From: Pelomonas sp036404855
GTDB taxonomy: Bacteria; Pseudomonadota; Gammaproteobacteria; Burkholderiales; Burkholderiaceae_C
Length of the DNA stretch: 64,000 nt
Reading direction: 5' to 3'
NCBI RefSeq assembly: GCF_036404855.1
Contig: NZ_DASWYS010000374.1
Span: 7,649-71,648 of the forward strand
The notes under the pieces were generated by a model. It was not told the origin of the DNA. It ran no database searches and was given only the letters and a program-made list of their open reading frames with translations. Shown here in pieces: positions 16,449-25,335 of the stretch (within the stretch, counting starts at the first letter, position 1; each line of letters starts with the position of its first letter). The translations under genes and the position numbers were made by a program.

Positions 16449-18098
16449 TCAGGTCGCGCCGGCCATCTGCACCACCGTCTGGGACCGCCGGGCCGCATCC
16501 TGCATCATCTGCGCGGCCTTCTCGCCGATCATCATGGCCGGCGCATTGGTGTTGCCGCTGAGCAGCGTGGGCATGATGGACGCGTCCACCACGCGCAGGC
16601 CCTGCAGACCATGGACGCGCAGCTCGGCGTCGACAACCGCCATCGCATCAGCCCCCATCTTGCAAGTGCCCACCGGGTGGTAAATGGTGTCGGCCCGCTG
16701 CCGCAACAGGGCCTCGATGTCGGCGTCGGAACGCGTTTCGGTACTCCACATCTCCGTGTGCCAGTGCGCCCGCAGCGACGGCTGGTTCAGCAAGGCGCGG
16801 GTGAGCTTGAACCCTGCCACCATCTGCGGCATGTCGTCGGGATGCTGGAAGAACGCCGGGTCGATCAGCGGCGCGGTGCCCGCATCGCGGCTGGCGAGAC
16901 GCACGTTGCCGCGGCTCTGCGGTCGCAACAGGCACACGTGGCAGGACATGCCATGGCCCCAGCGCAGCTTGCGGGCATGGTCTTCCACGGCGGCGACGAC
17001 GAAATGCAGCTGGATGTCCGGCCGCGACTGCTCGGCGCGGGTGCACAGGAAGCCGCCGCCCTCGGCGAAGTTGCTGGTCAGCATGCCGCGCCGCTCACCG
17101 CGGTAGCGCCGGATTGCGCGCCAGAACGCGCCGCCCCCGCGCAGCGAAAGGCCGAAGGTGTCCAGGCTGCGGCTGCGCAGGCCGAAAACGAAGTCCGGGT
17201 GGTCCTGCAGGTTGGCACCGACGCCGGGCAGGTGGTGCAGCACGGGAATGCCGTGGGCCTGCAATTGCGCCGCGTCGCCCACGCCGGACAGCATCAGCAA
17301 CTGCGGCGACTGGATGGCACCCGCCGCCAGCACGACCTCGCGCCGGGCCTGCAGGCGGCGCAACACGCCGCCCACCCGTGCCTCCACGCCCACGGCGCGG
17401 CGACCCTCGAACAGGATGCGCTGCACCTGCGCCTGCACCGTCACGCGCAGGTTGGTCCGGTTCCGGTGGGGCCACAGATAGGCGCGCGCGGCGCTGCAGC
17501 GCTCGCCCCGGTCCTGAGTGACCTGGTAGATGCCAATGCCCTCCTGCGTCTCGCCGTTGAAGTCGGCATTGATCGCATGACCTGCCTCGCGGCCAGCCGC
17601 GAGCCAGGCCGCGTGCAGCGGGTTGTCGGTGCGCAGCTGGCTGACCTTGAGCGGGCCGGCAGTGCCGTGCAGCGGCGCACCGAAGCTGTCGTTGCCCTCG
17701 CTCTTGACGAAGAACGGCAGCACGTCGTCCCAGGCCCAGCCCGGGTTGCCGAGAGCCGCCCAGTGGTCGTAATCCTCGCGCTGGCCGCGGATGTAGACCA
17801 TCGCATTGATGCCCGACGAGCCCCCCAGCATCTTGCCGCGCGGCACATAGCCGCGGCGACCGCCCAGACCCGGCTGGGGCACGGTCTCGAAAGCGTAGTT
17901 GTGCAGCTTGCTGGGCACCATCAGCACGGCGCCCGTGGGCACGGTCCCCAGCCAGTTGCTGACGTCGGCACCGGCCTCCAGCACCAGCACGCGCGTGTCT
18001 GGATCTTCGCTCAGGCGGCCGGCGAGCGCGGAGCCGGACGAGCCGCCGCCGATGACGATGACGTCATGGGTTTCGTCGAAATGCTGGATGTCTGGCAT
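16449..18098 (-). CDS. GMC-family FAD alcohol/choline-type dehydrogenase
   Basis: A 549-residue glucose-methanol-choline flavoenzyme. It shows the FAD loop VIGGGSSGSALAGRL (residue about 16), GMC signature 1 (GKMLGGSSGINAMVY near residue 90), signature 2 (GAIQSPQLLMLSGVG) and the C-terminal catalytic pair H474 (HPVGTCKMG) and N518 (GNTNAP). AlkJ-type members oxidise medium-chain or aromatic primary alcohols to aldehydes and pass electrons to quinone. It follows the aldehyde dehydrogenase gene by 3 bp, so the pair would take an alcohol to its acid. Choline as substrate is less likely because the partner is of the coniferyl-aldehyde type, not BetB. Confidence 0.88.
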   Translation of the reverse strand: MPDIQHFDETHDVIVIGGGSSGSALAGRLSEDPDTRVLVLEAGADVSNWLGTVPTGAVLMVPSKLHNYAFETVPQPGLGGRRGYVPRGKMLGGSSGINAMVYIRGQREDYDHWAALGNPGWAWDDVLPFFVKSEGNDSFGAPLHGTAGPLKVSQLRTDNPLHAAWLAAGREAGHAINADFNGETQEGIGIYQVTQDRGERCSAARAYLWPHRNRTNLRVTVQAQVQRILFEGRRAVGVEARVGGVLRRLQARREVVLAAGAIQSPQLLMLSGVGDAAQLQAHGIPVLHHLPGVGANLQDHPDFVFGLRSRSLDTFGLSLRGGGAFWRAIRRYRGERRGMLTSNFAEGGGFLCTRAEQSRPDIQLHFVVAAVEDHARKLRWGHGMSCHVCLLRPQSRGNVRLASRDAGTAPLIDPAFFQHPDDMPQMVAGFKLTRALLNQPSLRAHWHTEMWSTETRSDADIEALLRQRADTIYHPVGTCKMGADAMAVVDAELRVHGLQGLRVVDASIMPTLLSGNTNAPAMMIGEKAAQMMQDAARRSQTVVQMAGAT

Positions 18099-18101
18099 GG
18101 C

Positions 18102-19511
18102 TCAGGCGATGCGCTTGAGAAGCGCAAGGAGTCTTTCGAATGTCGCGCCATATGGCGGCTGGAAGAGCTTCGTGCCGGCAAGGCGCGACTGGATGAACAG
18201 CGGCTTCTCCTTGCTGAAAGTGCGGAAGCCCCATTCGCCGTGGTACGAGCCCATGCCGCTGGCGCCAACGCCACCGAAGGGCTGCTCCTCCTGACCCAGG
18301 TGCCACAGGCAGTCGTTGATGGTCACGCCCCCGGCATGCGTCTCGCGCATGACGCGGTCGCGCGCGGCGCCGTCCGAACCGAACAAGTACAGCGCCAGCG
18401 GCCTGTCACCGCCGTTGATGTGGGCCAGTGCATCGTCGAGCTGGTCGTAGCCGATCACAGGCAGCAGCGGACCGAAGATCTCTTCCTGCATCACGGTCGC
18501 CTCGAGTGGCACGTCCAGCAGCAGCGCAGGCACCAGACGGCGGTCGTCAGGCTGCTCGTCGTGCGAGCGCAGCACGCGGGCGCCGCGCTGCACGGCATCG
18601 GCGAGCAGTCCTTGCAGCCGCGCAAGGTGGCGCGGCGTGGCAATGCTGGTGTAGTCGGCATTGCCGGCGATGCGCGGATACATGCGGCGCATCTCGGCCA
18701 GGAGACGCTGGCTCAGCGGCTCCACCATCTCACGCGGCACCAGCAGGTAGTCAGGCGCCACGCACGTCTGGCCCGCGTTGAAGAGCTTGCCGAAGGCCAG
18801 GCGCGATGCGGTCAGTCCGAGATCGCAGCTGCGGTCGACGATGGCGGGCGACTTGCCCCCCAGCTCCAGTGTCACCGGCGTCAGGTTCTTCGCCGCAGCC
18901 TGCGCGACGTGACGGCCCACGGCGGTGGAGCCGGTGAAGAACAGGTGATCGAAAGGCAGCTGCGTGAAGGCCTTGCCGACCTCGGCATCGCCAGTGATGA
19001 CCTGCATCTCCTCGGGCCTGAAATGCTCGGCGACGATGCGCGCCATCAGCTCGCTGGTCGCCGGCGTCAGCTCGGAAGGCTTGATGAGCACGCGGTTGCC
19101 GGCTGCGAGTGCCGCCACGGCGGGCTCCATGGCCAGGTAGTAGGGGTAATTCCAGGGCGACACGACGCCCACGACGCCCAGCGGCTGACGCATCAGCACG
19201 TTGCGGCCAGGCAGGAAGTGCAGGGGTGTCGCCACGCGGCGCGGCTTCATCCAGCCCCGCAAGTGCTTGAGGGCGTGGCGGGCGCCGGATTCGACGGTAA
19301 AGATGTCCGCCAGCAGCGATTCCTGGCGCGCACGGTGGCCGAAGTCCTGTGCCATCGCGGCCGCCAGCGCCTCGCCATGCTGGCGCGTCATCGCGAGCAG
19401 CCGCTGGAGGCGGTCGCGGCGCACCTCGTAGGAAGGCATGCGCTGCGCCTCGAAGGCGCGGCGCTGCGCCGTCAGCGCCAGATGCAGGCGCTCCTGCAGC
19501 GCGTTGTCCAT
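18102..19511 (-). CDS. Coniferyl-aldehyde-dehydrogenase-type ALDH
   Basis: A 469-residue NAD(P)-dependent aldehyde dehydrogenase with all catalytic residues: N121 (SPWNYP), E216 (LELGGK) and nucleophile C250 (NAGQTC). The overall pattern (FGHRARQESLLADI near residue 57, LGVVGVVSPWNYP, and a class 3-like short C-terminus) is that of CalB-type coniferyl aldehyde dehydrogenases, which also oxidise other aromatic and aliphatic aldehydes. It is first in a two-gene unit with the GMC dehydrogenase (3-bp gap). No regulator is adjacent. Confidence 0.87.
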   Translation of the reverse strand: MDNALQERLHLALTAQRRAFEAQRMPSYEVRRDRLQRLLAMTRQHGEALAAAMAQDFGHRARQESLLADIFTVESGARHALKHLRGWMKPRRVATPLHFLPGRNVLMRQPLGVVGVVSPWNYPYYLAMEPAVAALAAGNRVLIKPSELTPATSELMARIVAEHFRPEEMQVITGDAEVGKAFTQLPFDHLFFTGSTAVGRHVAQAAAKNLTPVTLELGGKSPAIVDRSCDLGLTASRLAFGKLFNAGQTCVAPDYLLVPREMVEPLSQRLLAEMRRMYPRIAGNADYTSIATPRHLARLQGLLADAVQRGARVLRSHDEQPDDRRLVPALLLDVPLEATVMQEEIFGPLLPVIGYDQLDDALAHINGGDRPLALYLFGSDGAARDRVMRETHAGGVTINDCLWHLGQEEQPFGGVGASGMGSYHGEWGFRTFSKEKPLFIQSRLAGTKLFQPPYGATFERLLALLKRIA

Positions 19512-19687
19512 GGCCTTGTCTCCGGTTCGGGCTCGAGTTCTTCGAGGCTAACCGCAAGACCTCGCCGGACCAACAGGTGAGCCCTGGACTAGAGGAACGC
19601 GTCTAGAGCGCGCCAAGCCGGCCCGACTGGGGCGATGTGCTTCAGATTCGAGGCAGCAAGCATCGCCATCTCCCCCGGAGGGAGCGG

Positions 19688-19722
19688 CCAGCCTGCCGCG
19701 CGTGCAGCGCGGACGGGCTGGG
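19688..19722. other. Long inverted repeat downstream of purH
   Basis: A near-perfect dyad (CCAGCC...CCGCGC against GCGCGG...GGCTGG, loop GTGCA) lies 13 bp beyond the purH stop. It may help end or stabilise the purH transcript, but no T run follows, so I do not call an intrinsic terminator. The rest of the 224-bp gap between purH and the aldehyde dehydrogenase shows nothing else I can support. Confidence 0.45.
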
Positions 19723-19735
19723 CGAGAGGCTCAAA

Positions 19736-21316
19736 TCAATGCCTGAAGTGCCGCACGCCGGTCATCACCATCGCGATGCCGCGCTCGTTCGCGGCCGCAA
19801 TGACCTCGTCGTCGCGCATCGAGCCGCCCGGTTGGATGACGCAGGAGGCCCCTGCGTCGGCCAACACGTCCAGGCCGTCACGGAACGGGAAGAACGCGTC
19901 GCTGGCCACTGCCGAGCCCTTCAAGCTCAGGCCGGCGTTGTCGGCCTTGATGGAAGCGATGCGGGCCGAGTCGATGCGGCTCATCTGTCCCGCACCGACG
20001 CCCAGCGTCATGCCGCCGCCGCAGAAGACGATGGCGTTGCTCTTCACGTACTGCGCGACGGTCCACGCGAACATCAGGTCGTCGAGCTGCTGGGCCGTGG
20101 GCTGCAGTGCAGTGACGATCTTCAGGTCCTCGCGCTTCAGGAAGTGATTGTCGGCCGTCTGCAGCAGCAGGCCCGAACCGACGCGCTTGCTGTCGCCGGC
20201 GTTGCGGCCCTGATCCCAAGGGCGGACGCCGCCCGGCGGCAACGCGATTTGCAGCAGGCGCACATTGGCCTTGCCCTTGAAGATCTCCAGCGCCTCGGCA
20301 CTGAAGCTCGGCGCCATCAGCACCTCGACGAACTGCTTGGCGACCAGCTGGGCCGCTGCGCCATCCACCTCGCGGTTGAAGGCAATGATGCCGCCGAACG
20401 CACTGGTGGGATCGGTCTTGAAGGCCTTGCTGTAGGCCTCGGCCGGGTTGACGCCCACGGCAACGCCGCAGGGGTTGGCGTGCTTGATGATGACGCAGGC
20501 CGGCGTGCCGAAGCTCTTCACGCATTCCCAGGCTGCGTCCGCGTCGGCGATGTTGTTGTACGAAAGCTCCTTGCCCTGCAGTTGCTTGCCCGTCACCAGC
20601 GAGCCGGGCGCGGGGAACAAGTCCCGGTACAGCGCGGCGCTCTGGTGCGAGTTCTCGCCGTAGCGAAGGTCCTGCACCTTCACGAAGGTAGCGTTCATCT
20701 GCGCGGGATACTCGGCCTTGGAACCGTCTTCATTCAGCGACGACAGATAGTTGCTGATGGCCGCGTCATATTGAGCGATGCGGTTGAAGGCCGCGACGGA
20801 TGCCGCGAAGCGCGTCTTGTCGCTGGTCTTGCCATGGGCCTTGAGCTCGTCGAGCACCGCGGCGTACTGGGCCGCGTCGGTCAGCACCGTCACGTCACGC
20901 CAGTTCTTGGCCGCACTGCGCACCATGGCCGGGCCGCCGATGTCGATGTTCTCGATGGCGTCCTCCAGCGTGCAGCCTTCCTTGGCCACCGTCGCCTCGA
21001 ACGGGTAGAGGTTGACGGCCAGGATGTCGATGCGCGTGATGCCATGCTTGTCCATTGCCGCGACATGCTCGGGCACGTCACCGCGCGCCAGCAGGCCGCC
21101 ATGGATCTTGGGGTGCAGCGTCTTCACGCGGCCATCCATCATCTCGGGGAAGCCGGTGTGCTCGGCCACTTCGGTGACAGGCAGGCCGGCTTCGGCCAGC
21201 AGCTTGGCGGTGCCGCCGGTGGACAGGAGCTTGGCACCGAGGGCGTGCAAGCCCTTGGCGAATTCGAGGATGCCGGTCTTGTCGGAGACCGAGAGGAGTG
21301 CAGTGAGTTGAGACAT
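19736..21316 (-). CDS. purH: Bifunctional AICAR transformylase / IMP cyclohydrolase
   Basis: A 526-residue enzyme that performs the last two steps of IMP synthesis. Residues about 1-145 are the MGS-like IMP cyclohydrolase (LLSVSDKTGILEFAKGL, then STGGTAKLL). The rest is the AICAR formyltransferase, including the K-H motif (IIKHANPCGVAVG) and the terminal EVIAAANERGIAMVMTG segment. Length equals the family norm. The start is the ATG of MSQLTALLSV; the frame is open further upstream but without similarity. It is last in the dusB-fis-hypothetical-purH unit, a linkage typical of betaproteobacteria. Confidence 0.96.
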   Translation of the reverse strand: MSQLTALLSVSDKTGILEFAKGLHALGAKLLSTGGTAKLLAEAGLPVTEVAEHTGFPEMMDGRVKTLHPKIHGGLLARGDVPEHVAAMDKHGITRIDILAVNLYPFEATVAKEGCTLEDAIENIDIGGPAMVRSAAKNWRDVTVLTDAAQYAAVLDELKAHGKTSDKTRFAASVAAFNRIAQYDAAISNYLSSLNEDGSKAEYPAQMNATFVKVQDLRYGENSHQSAALYRDLFPAPGSLVTGKQLQGKELSYNNIADADAAWECVKSFGTPACVIIKHANPCGVAVGVNPAEAYSKAFKTDPTSAFGGIIAFNREVDGAAAQLVAKQFVEVLMAPSFSAEALEIFKGKANVRLLQIALPPGGVRPWDQGRNAGDSKRVGSGLLLQTADNHFLKREDLKIVTALQPTAQQLDDLMFAWTVAQYVKSNAIVFCGGGMTLGVGAGQMSRIDSARIASIKADNAGLSLKGSAVASDAFFPFRDGLDVLADAGASCVIQPGGSMRDDEVIAAANERGIAMVMTGVRHFRH

Positions 21317-21353
21317 GACAGCCACTTCTGGAGGAAACAAAACTTGGGGTGAT

Positions 21354-21713
21354 TCAGGCCTGCTGAACAGCACAACCGATGCTGCGGCCCAACGCCGCGG
21401 CGGCAATGGAGGCATCGACATCGTCGTAACTGAAACCGACTTCGACCACCTCGCCCGCCCGCAAGCGCAGGGCGACCTCCCAGTGCGGTCGGCCGCGTTC
21501 AAGCTCGATGGCACCCCGCTGGCGCAGTAGGGTGGCGTCAATTGCAGCGGCCGGATACTTGGCCCTGCCGATCTCGACATGGCGCCCGGAACGGCTCACG
21601 ACCACGCGGCGACGGTTGCCCCGCACCACGCACCGAACGCCATCATCGACCTCGACATTGAACCGAGGACGGCCGTGGACCAGGCAGCTGAGCATCGCTT
21701 GAAACTGGTTCAT
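21354..21713 (-). CDS. Hypothetical protein between fis and purH
   Basis: A 119-residue protein I do not recognise. It starts MNQFQAMLSC, has a basic stretch (VVRGNRRRVVVSRSGRHV near residue 32), then an alpha/beta region (AIDATLLRQRGAIEL, VALRLRAGEVVEVGFSYDDV) and an Ala-rich end. There is no signal peptide or membrane segment, so it is probably cytoplasmic. I chose the ATG 14 bp after the fis stop; an upstream start would overlap fis heavily. No strong ribosome site is visible. The composition resembles that of real genes nearby, but the function is unknown. Confidence 0.6.
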   Translation of the reverse strand: MNQFQAMLSCLVHGRPRFNVEVDDGVRCVVRGNRRRVVVSRSGRHVEIGRAKYPAAAIDATLLRQRGAIELERGRPHWEVALRLRAGEVVEVGFSYDDVDASIAAAALGRSIGCAVQQA

Positions 21714-21727
21714 CGGCCTGGCGTCGT

Positions 21728-21979
21728 TCAGAGGTTGTGATCGGTCAGTTTGCGGCGCAGCGTGTTGCGGTTCATGCCCAGCCATTGCGCCGCCTTGCTC
21801 TGGTTCCCGCCGGCCTCGCGCATGACGATCTCGAACAGCGGCTTCTCGACCAGCTTCACCAGCATCTCATGCATGGAGTGCGGCTCCTGTCCGTCGAGGT
21901 CGCGGAAGAAGGCTTCGAGGTTGTCGCGCACGCAGGCGTCGATGGGGTTGGACGGGGTGGTGTTCTTCTGGGCACTCAT
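21728..21979 (-). CDS. fis: Fis family DNA-binding protein
   Basis: An 83-residue nucleoid protein and transcription factor. The C-terminal helix-turn-helix is clear (NQSKAAQWLGMNRNTLRRKL, residues about 60-79). The preceding part holds the dimerising helices (LVKLVEKPLFEIVMREAGG). It is a little shorter than E. coli Fis (98 residues), with a short N-terminal arm, as is usual in betaproteobacteria. It lies 17 bp downstream of dusB, the same operon order as in enterobacteria, which supports orthology. Confidence 0.93.
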   Translation of the reverse strand: MSAQKNTTPSNPIDACVRDNLEAFFRDLDGQEPHSMHEMLVKLVEKPLFEIVMREAGGNQSKAAQWLGMNRNTLRRKLTDHNL

Positions 21980-21996
21980 GACAGGAGCTTCTTGTT

Positions 21997-23046
21997 TCAG
22001 GCGGCACAGGCTTCGTCGGCCTGGGCTTCGTCGTCGTTGGCAGCCGTGGCGGGCGGCAACCGCTCGTGGGTCCGGCCGAGTTCATCGAACCAGTCACGCA
22101 ACGCCTGCACCTGCAGCTCGCTGCGTTCCAGCATGTTCATGTGCTGGCGGAAAGCCTCACCGCCGGGCAGGCCGCGCACGGCCCAGCCGATGTGCTTGCG
22201 CGCGCTGCGCATGCCGCTGAGCTCGCCGTACAGGCCGTAGTGGTCGTACAGGTGCTCGACAAGCACGTCGCGCGCCTCCGTGACAGTGGGTGCCGGCAGG
22301 TGCTCGCCGGTAGAAAGGAAATGCGCCACCTCGCGGAAGATCCAGGGCCGGCCTTGCGCGGCGCGGCCGATCATCAGCGCGTCGGCGCGCGTGTAGGCCA
22401 GCACGTCGCGCGCCTTTTCAGGCGAGTCGATGTCGCCATTGGCGACGACAGGAATCGTCAGCGCAGCCTTCACGGCAGCAATGGTGTCGTATTCGGCCAG
22501 GCCCTTGTAGCCCTGCTCGCGCGTGCGGCCGTGGATGGTCAGCATCGCGATGCCGGCGGCCTCGAACAACTTCGCCAGCCGCAGCGCATTGCGCTCATCG
22601 GCGCTCCAGCCGGTGCGCATCTTCAGCGTGACGGGCACGCCGCGCTGCGCGCAGACGGCCACGACGGCCTCGACGATCTCAAGTGCCAGCGTCTCGTTGC
22701 GCATCAGCGCCGAGCCCGCCCACTTGTTGCAGACCTTCTTGGCCGGGCACCCCATATTGATGTCGATGATCTGCGCACCGCGGTCGATGTTGTGCACAGC
22801 GGCCTCAGCGAGCATGTCGGCATCGGTGCCCGCGATCTGCACGGCGATGGGGCCGGGCTCACCCGAGTGGTCCGCGCGGCGCGAAGTCTTGAGGCTGTTC
22901 CACAGTTCCTTGCGCGACGTGACCATCTCGCTGACCGCGTAACCTGCGCCCAGGCGTCGGCACAACTGGCGGAAGGGCCGGTCCGTCACTCCGGCCATGG
23001 GCGCCACGAACAGCGCGTTGGGGAGTTGATGGGGGCCGATCTGCAC
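21997..23046 (-). CDS. dusB: tRNA-dihydrouridine synthase DusB
   Basis: A flavoenzyme that reduces specific uridines in tRNA. It shows the TIM-barrel start APMAGVTDRPFRQL, the FMN/tRNA motif NMGCPAKKVCNKWAGSALM with the catalytic Cys, and VTLKMRTGW, IHGRTREQGYKG and VVANGDI. I start it at the GTG of VQIGPHQLPN (349 residues, close to the family norm). An ATG at 23118 would add 24 residues with no similarity, would overlap the divergent gene's start, and would translate through a TACAAT -10-like element at about 23074-23079. A TTG at 23061 is the other option. fis follows 17 bp later. Confidence 0.92.
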   Translation of the reverse strand: MQIGPHQLPNALFVAPMAGVTDRPFRQLCRRLGAGYAVSEMVTSRKELWNSLKTSRRADHSGEPGPIAVQIAGTDADMLAEAAVHNIDRGAQIIDINMGCPAKKVCNKWAGSALMRNETLALEIVEAVVAVCAQRGVPVTLKMRTGWSADERNALRLAKLFEAAGIAMLTIHGRTREQGYKGLAEYDTIAAVKAALTIPVVANGDIDSPEKARDVLAYTRADALMIGRAAQGRPWIFREVAHFLSTGEHLPAPTVTEARDVLVEHLYDHYGLYGELSGMRSARKHIGWAVRGLPGGEAFRQHMNMLERSELQVQALRDWFDELGRTHERLPPATAANDDEAQADEACAA

Positions 23047-23116
23047 GAGGGGTCTGCTCAAAAAAGAGGCGAGATTGTAGCCATCCGGGCTTGCGCGCTC
23101 GGACCACAATGCCGCC

Positions 23117-23614
23117 ATGGAAGTCTGGCTGGCTCAACTCATCCAAGATCTGCTGGCCGCGCTGGCCCTGCCACAGGTGGGCCTGGTCGCGGTCTTCGTC
23201 ATCACTTTCGTCTCGGCGACGCTGCTGCCGCTAGGCTCGGAGCCGGCCGTCTTCCTCGTGGTCAAGGCCGACCCAGGCATGTTCTGGCCGGTCATCGCGG
23301 TGGCGACCGTGGGCAACACCCTGGGCGGCATGACAAGTTGGTGGCTGGGCTACGGCGCGGAAAAGGCGGTCGAAGCGGTCAAGCACCGTGAGCCGCCCAA
23401 CCCGCGCGCGCTGGCCTGGCTGAAACGTTTCGGCCCCAAGGCCTGCGTGCTGAGCTGGCTGCCCATCGTGGGCGACCCGCTGTGCGCAGTGGCCGGCTGG
23501 CTCAAGCTGCCGTTCTGGCCCTGCGTTGGCTGGATGGCGCTGGGCAAGGGCCTGCGCTTCCTCTGCTTCACTGTCGCCCTGCTGTATTTCATTCCCGAAA
23601 GTTGGTTGTCATGA
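23117..23614 (+). CDS. YqaA/DedA-like small membrane protein
   Basis: A 165-residue membrane protein with four to five hydrophobic segments. The first (LPQVGLVAVFVITFVSATLL) leads into LPLGSEPAVFL. The central VGNTLGGMTSWWLGYGAE, a basic/Pro loop (KHREPPNPRALAWLKRFG) and LSWLPIVGDPLCAVAGW are typical of the YqaA branch of SNARE-associated/VTT proteins. Members are thought to act in lipid or membrane homeostasis; the exact role is unknown. The stop overlaps the next gene's ATG (ATGA), so translation is coupled to the M32 peptidase. Confidence 0.8.
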   Translation: MEVWLAQLIQDLLAALALPQVGLVAVFVITFVSATLLPLGSEPAVFLVVKADPGMFWPVIAVATVGNTLGGMTSWWLGYGAEKAVEAVKHREPPNPRALAWLKRFGPKACVLSWLPIVGDPLCAVAGWLKLPFWPCVGWMALGKGLRFLCFTVALLYFIPESWLS

Positions 23615-25092
23615 CATCCGCCTATCAAGACCTTGCCAAGCGCCAGCAGCGCCTGCATCACCTCGGCCACCTACAGGCCATCGCCCAGTGGGACCAGGCG
23701 GCCAACATGCCGGCCAAGGGCAACGAGGCGCGCAGCCTGGCGCTGGCCGAGATGGACGGGCTGCTGCACCAGCTCGCCACGGACCCCGCCCTGCCGGGCC
23801 TGCTTGATACCGCCGCAGCCGAGCCGCTGGACGACACTCAACGCAACAACCTGCGCGAGATCCGCCGCGCCTGGCGTGCCGCCAACGCGCTGCCGCAGGC
23901 GCTGGTGGAGGCCAAGAGCCTGGCCAACAATCGCTGCGAGCATGCCTGGCGCACGCAACGCCCGGCCAACGACTGGGCCGGCTTTGTGCCGAACCTGCGT
24001 GAGGTCCTGAAAATCGCCCGCCAGGAGGCCGACTGCCTGTCGCAGAGCTCAGGGCTGTCCCGGTACGACGCGCTGCTGGATGTCTACGAACCTGGCATGC
24101 GCTCGGCCGACGTCGAACACGCCTTCGCGCCGCTGCGGCGGTGGCTGCCGGGTCTGATCCGCGACGTCATTGCCAAGCAGTCCGGCGAGACTGTCATTCA
24201 GCCTGTCGGCCCTTTCCCGACCGCGGCGCAGAAGACACTGGGCTTGGCCGCGATGAAGCTGATGGGCTTCGACTTCGGCGCCGGTCGCCTGGACGAGAGC
24301 ACCCACCCCTTCTGCGGCGGCGTCCCGGAGGACGTGCGCATGACGACGCGCTACCGCGAGGACGACTTTCTGCCCGCCCTGATGGGCGTCATCCACGAGA
24401 CGGGGCACGGCCGCTACGAGCAGGGCCTGCCGCGCGAATTGCTGGGCCAGCCCATCGCTCGCGCTCGCTCCATGGGCATCCACGAGAGCCAGAGCCTCTC
24501 CTTCGAGATGCAACTGGGCAGCCACCCGGCCTTCGCTGCGCTGCTGGCTCCGCTGCTCGCCCGGCATTTCGGCGACCAGCCGGCCTTCGAACCCGGCAAC
24601 ATGCACAAGCTGCTGACGCGTGTGACACCCGGCCTCATCCGCGTGGATGCCGACGAGGTGACCTACCCCGCCCACATCCTGCTGCGCTTCGACATCGAAC
24701 GGGCACTGATCGAGGGCGAGGCCGAAGTGGACGACGTCCCGGCGTTGTGGGACGCCAAGATGGCCGAACTCCTGGATCTGGACACGCGCGGCAACTTCAG
24801 GGATGGGCCCATGCAGGACGTGCACTGGCCGGCCGGCTTGTTCGGCTACTTCCCTTGCTACACGCTGGGCGCGATGTATGCGGCCCAGTGGTTCGCGGCG
24901 ATGCGCGCCCAGCAGCCCGATCTGGACGCCCGCATTGCTCGCGGCGAGCTGGGCGGCGTATTCGACTGGCTGTCCACCCATGTCTGGCAGGTCGCCAGTC
25001 GCTACGAAACGCCCGAGCTGGTGCAACGCGCCAGCGGGGAGGCCCTCAACCCGGCGCACTTCGAGACGCACCTGCGCCAGCGCTACCTCTGA
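23611..25092 (+). CDS. M32 family metallocarboxypeptidase (carboxypeptidase Taq type)
   Basis: A 493-residue zinc carboxypeptidase. The active site HETGH lies at residues 262-266 (VIHETGHGRYEQG), with the downstream ESQS motif (GIHESQSLSFEMQ) and the VTYPAHILLRFDIERALIEG segment diagnostic of M32. Length is normal. It is cytoplasmic, with no signal peptide, and removes C-terminal residues from peptides with broad specificity. The start ATG overlaps the YqaA-like stop; an in-frame extension upstream lies inside that gene and is not used. Confidence 0.93.
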   Translation: MTSAYQDLAKRQQRLHHLGHLQAIAQWDQAANMPAKGNEARSLALAEMDGLLHQLATDPALPGLLDTAAAEPLDDTQRNNLREIRRAWRAANALPQALVEAKSLANNRCEHAWRTQRPANDWAGFVPNLREVLKIARQEADCLSQSSGLSRYDALLDVYEPGMRSADVEHAFAPLRRWLPGLIRDVIAKQSGETVIQPVGPFPTAAQKTLGLAAMKLMGFDFGAGRLDESTHPFCGGVPEDVRMTTRYREDDFLPALMGVIHETGHGRYEQGLPRELLGQPIARARSMGIHESQSLSFEMQLGSHPAFAALLAPLLARHFGDQPAFEPGNMHKLLTRVTPGLIRVDADEVTYPAHILLRFDIERALIEGEAEVDDVPALWDAKMAELLDLDTRGNFRDGPMQDVHWPAGLFGYFPCYTLGAMYAAQWFAAMRAQQPDLDARIARGELGGVFDWLSTHVWQVASRYETPELVQRASGEALNPAHFETHLRQRYL

Positions 25093-25130
25093 CGACAGCT
25101 TAGCGACAGCCAGACTGTGGCGCGCACGCA

Positions 25131-25164
25131 AATAAAAAGAGGGCCGCCCCACCGGGAGCGGCCC
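25131..25164 (-). terminator. Strong intrinsic terminator reading leftwards
   Basis: A GC-rich hairpin (GGGCCGC with GCGGCCC, extended by CCC/GGG with one bulge, loop ACC) is followed on the minus strand by a T-rich run (CTCTTTTTATTT). Its polarity fits transcripts from the lpxC side or from a small RNA upstream, not the M32 gene on the plus strand. Confidence 0.8.
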
Positions 25165-25335
25165 AATCTACTTCGAACGATCTCTCTTTCAACCCACCGC
25201 GCTTCCCCGGCCCCCCGGCCATCTCCACGCGTGGCGCCCAGGACTTGCTGATTTCCTGGGCTGGGTCGCTGCGACTCGCACTGCGACCGTGAAGTCATTC
25301 TGAGCAAGACGGGCCGCCGTGCCATCCCCGCAAGC
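25165..25335 (-). ncRNA. Possible structured small RNA or 3' UTR
   Basis: The 275-bp gap after the M32 gene has no convincing gene. Read on the minus strand it holds a hairpin GGTCGC/GCGACC, then an 8-bp perfect hairpin GCCCAGGA/TCCTGGGC with a 10-base loop, then a G-rich stretch, and finally the terminator above. This could be an independent small RNA or the structured 3' UTR of the lpxC transcript. I see no clear promoter and cannot match a known family. Confidence 0.35.

Noticed and set aside
15645..19580. 1311-codon plus-strand frame spanning plsC to the aldehyde dehydrogenase
   Set aside because: It lies opposite four well-supported genes and their gaps. Length alone is not evidence at this GC content.
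25083..25325. 80-codon minus-strand frame in the gap after the M32 gene
   Set aside because: It runs through the terminator hairpin and has no family features; the stretch fits a structured RNA better.
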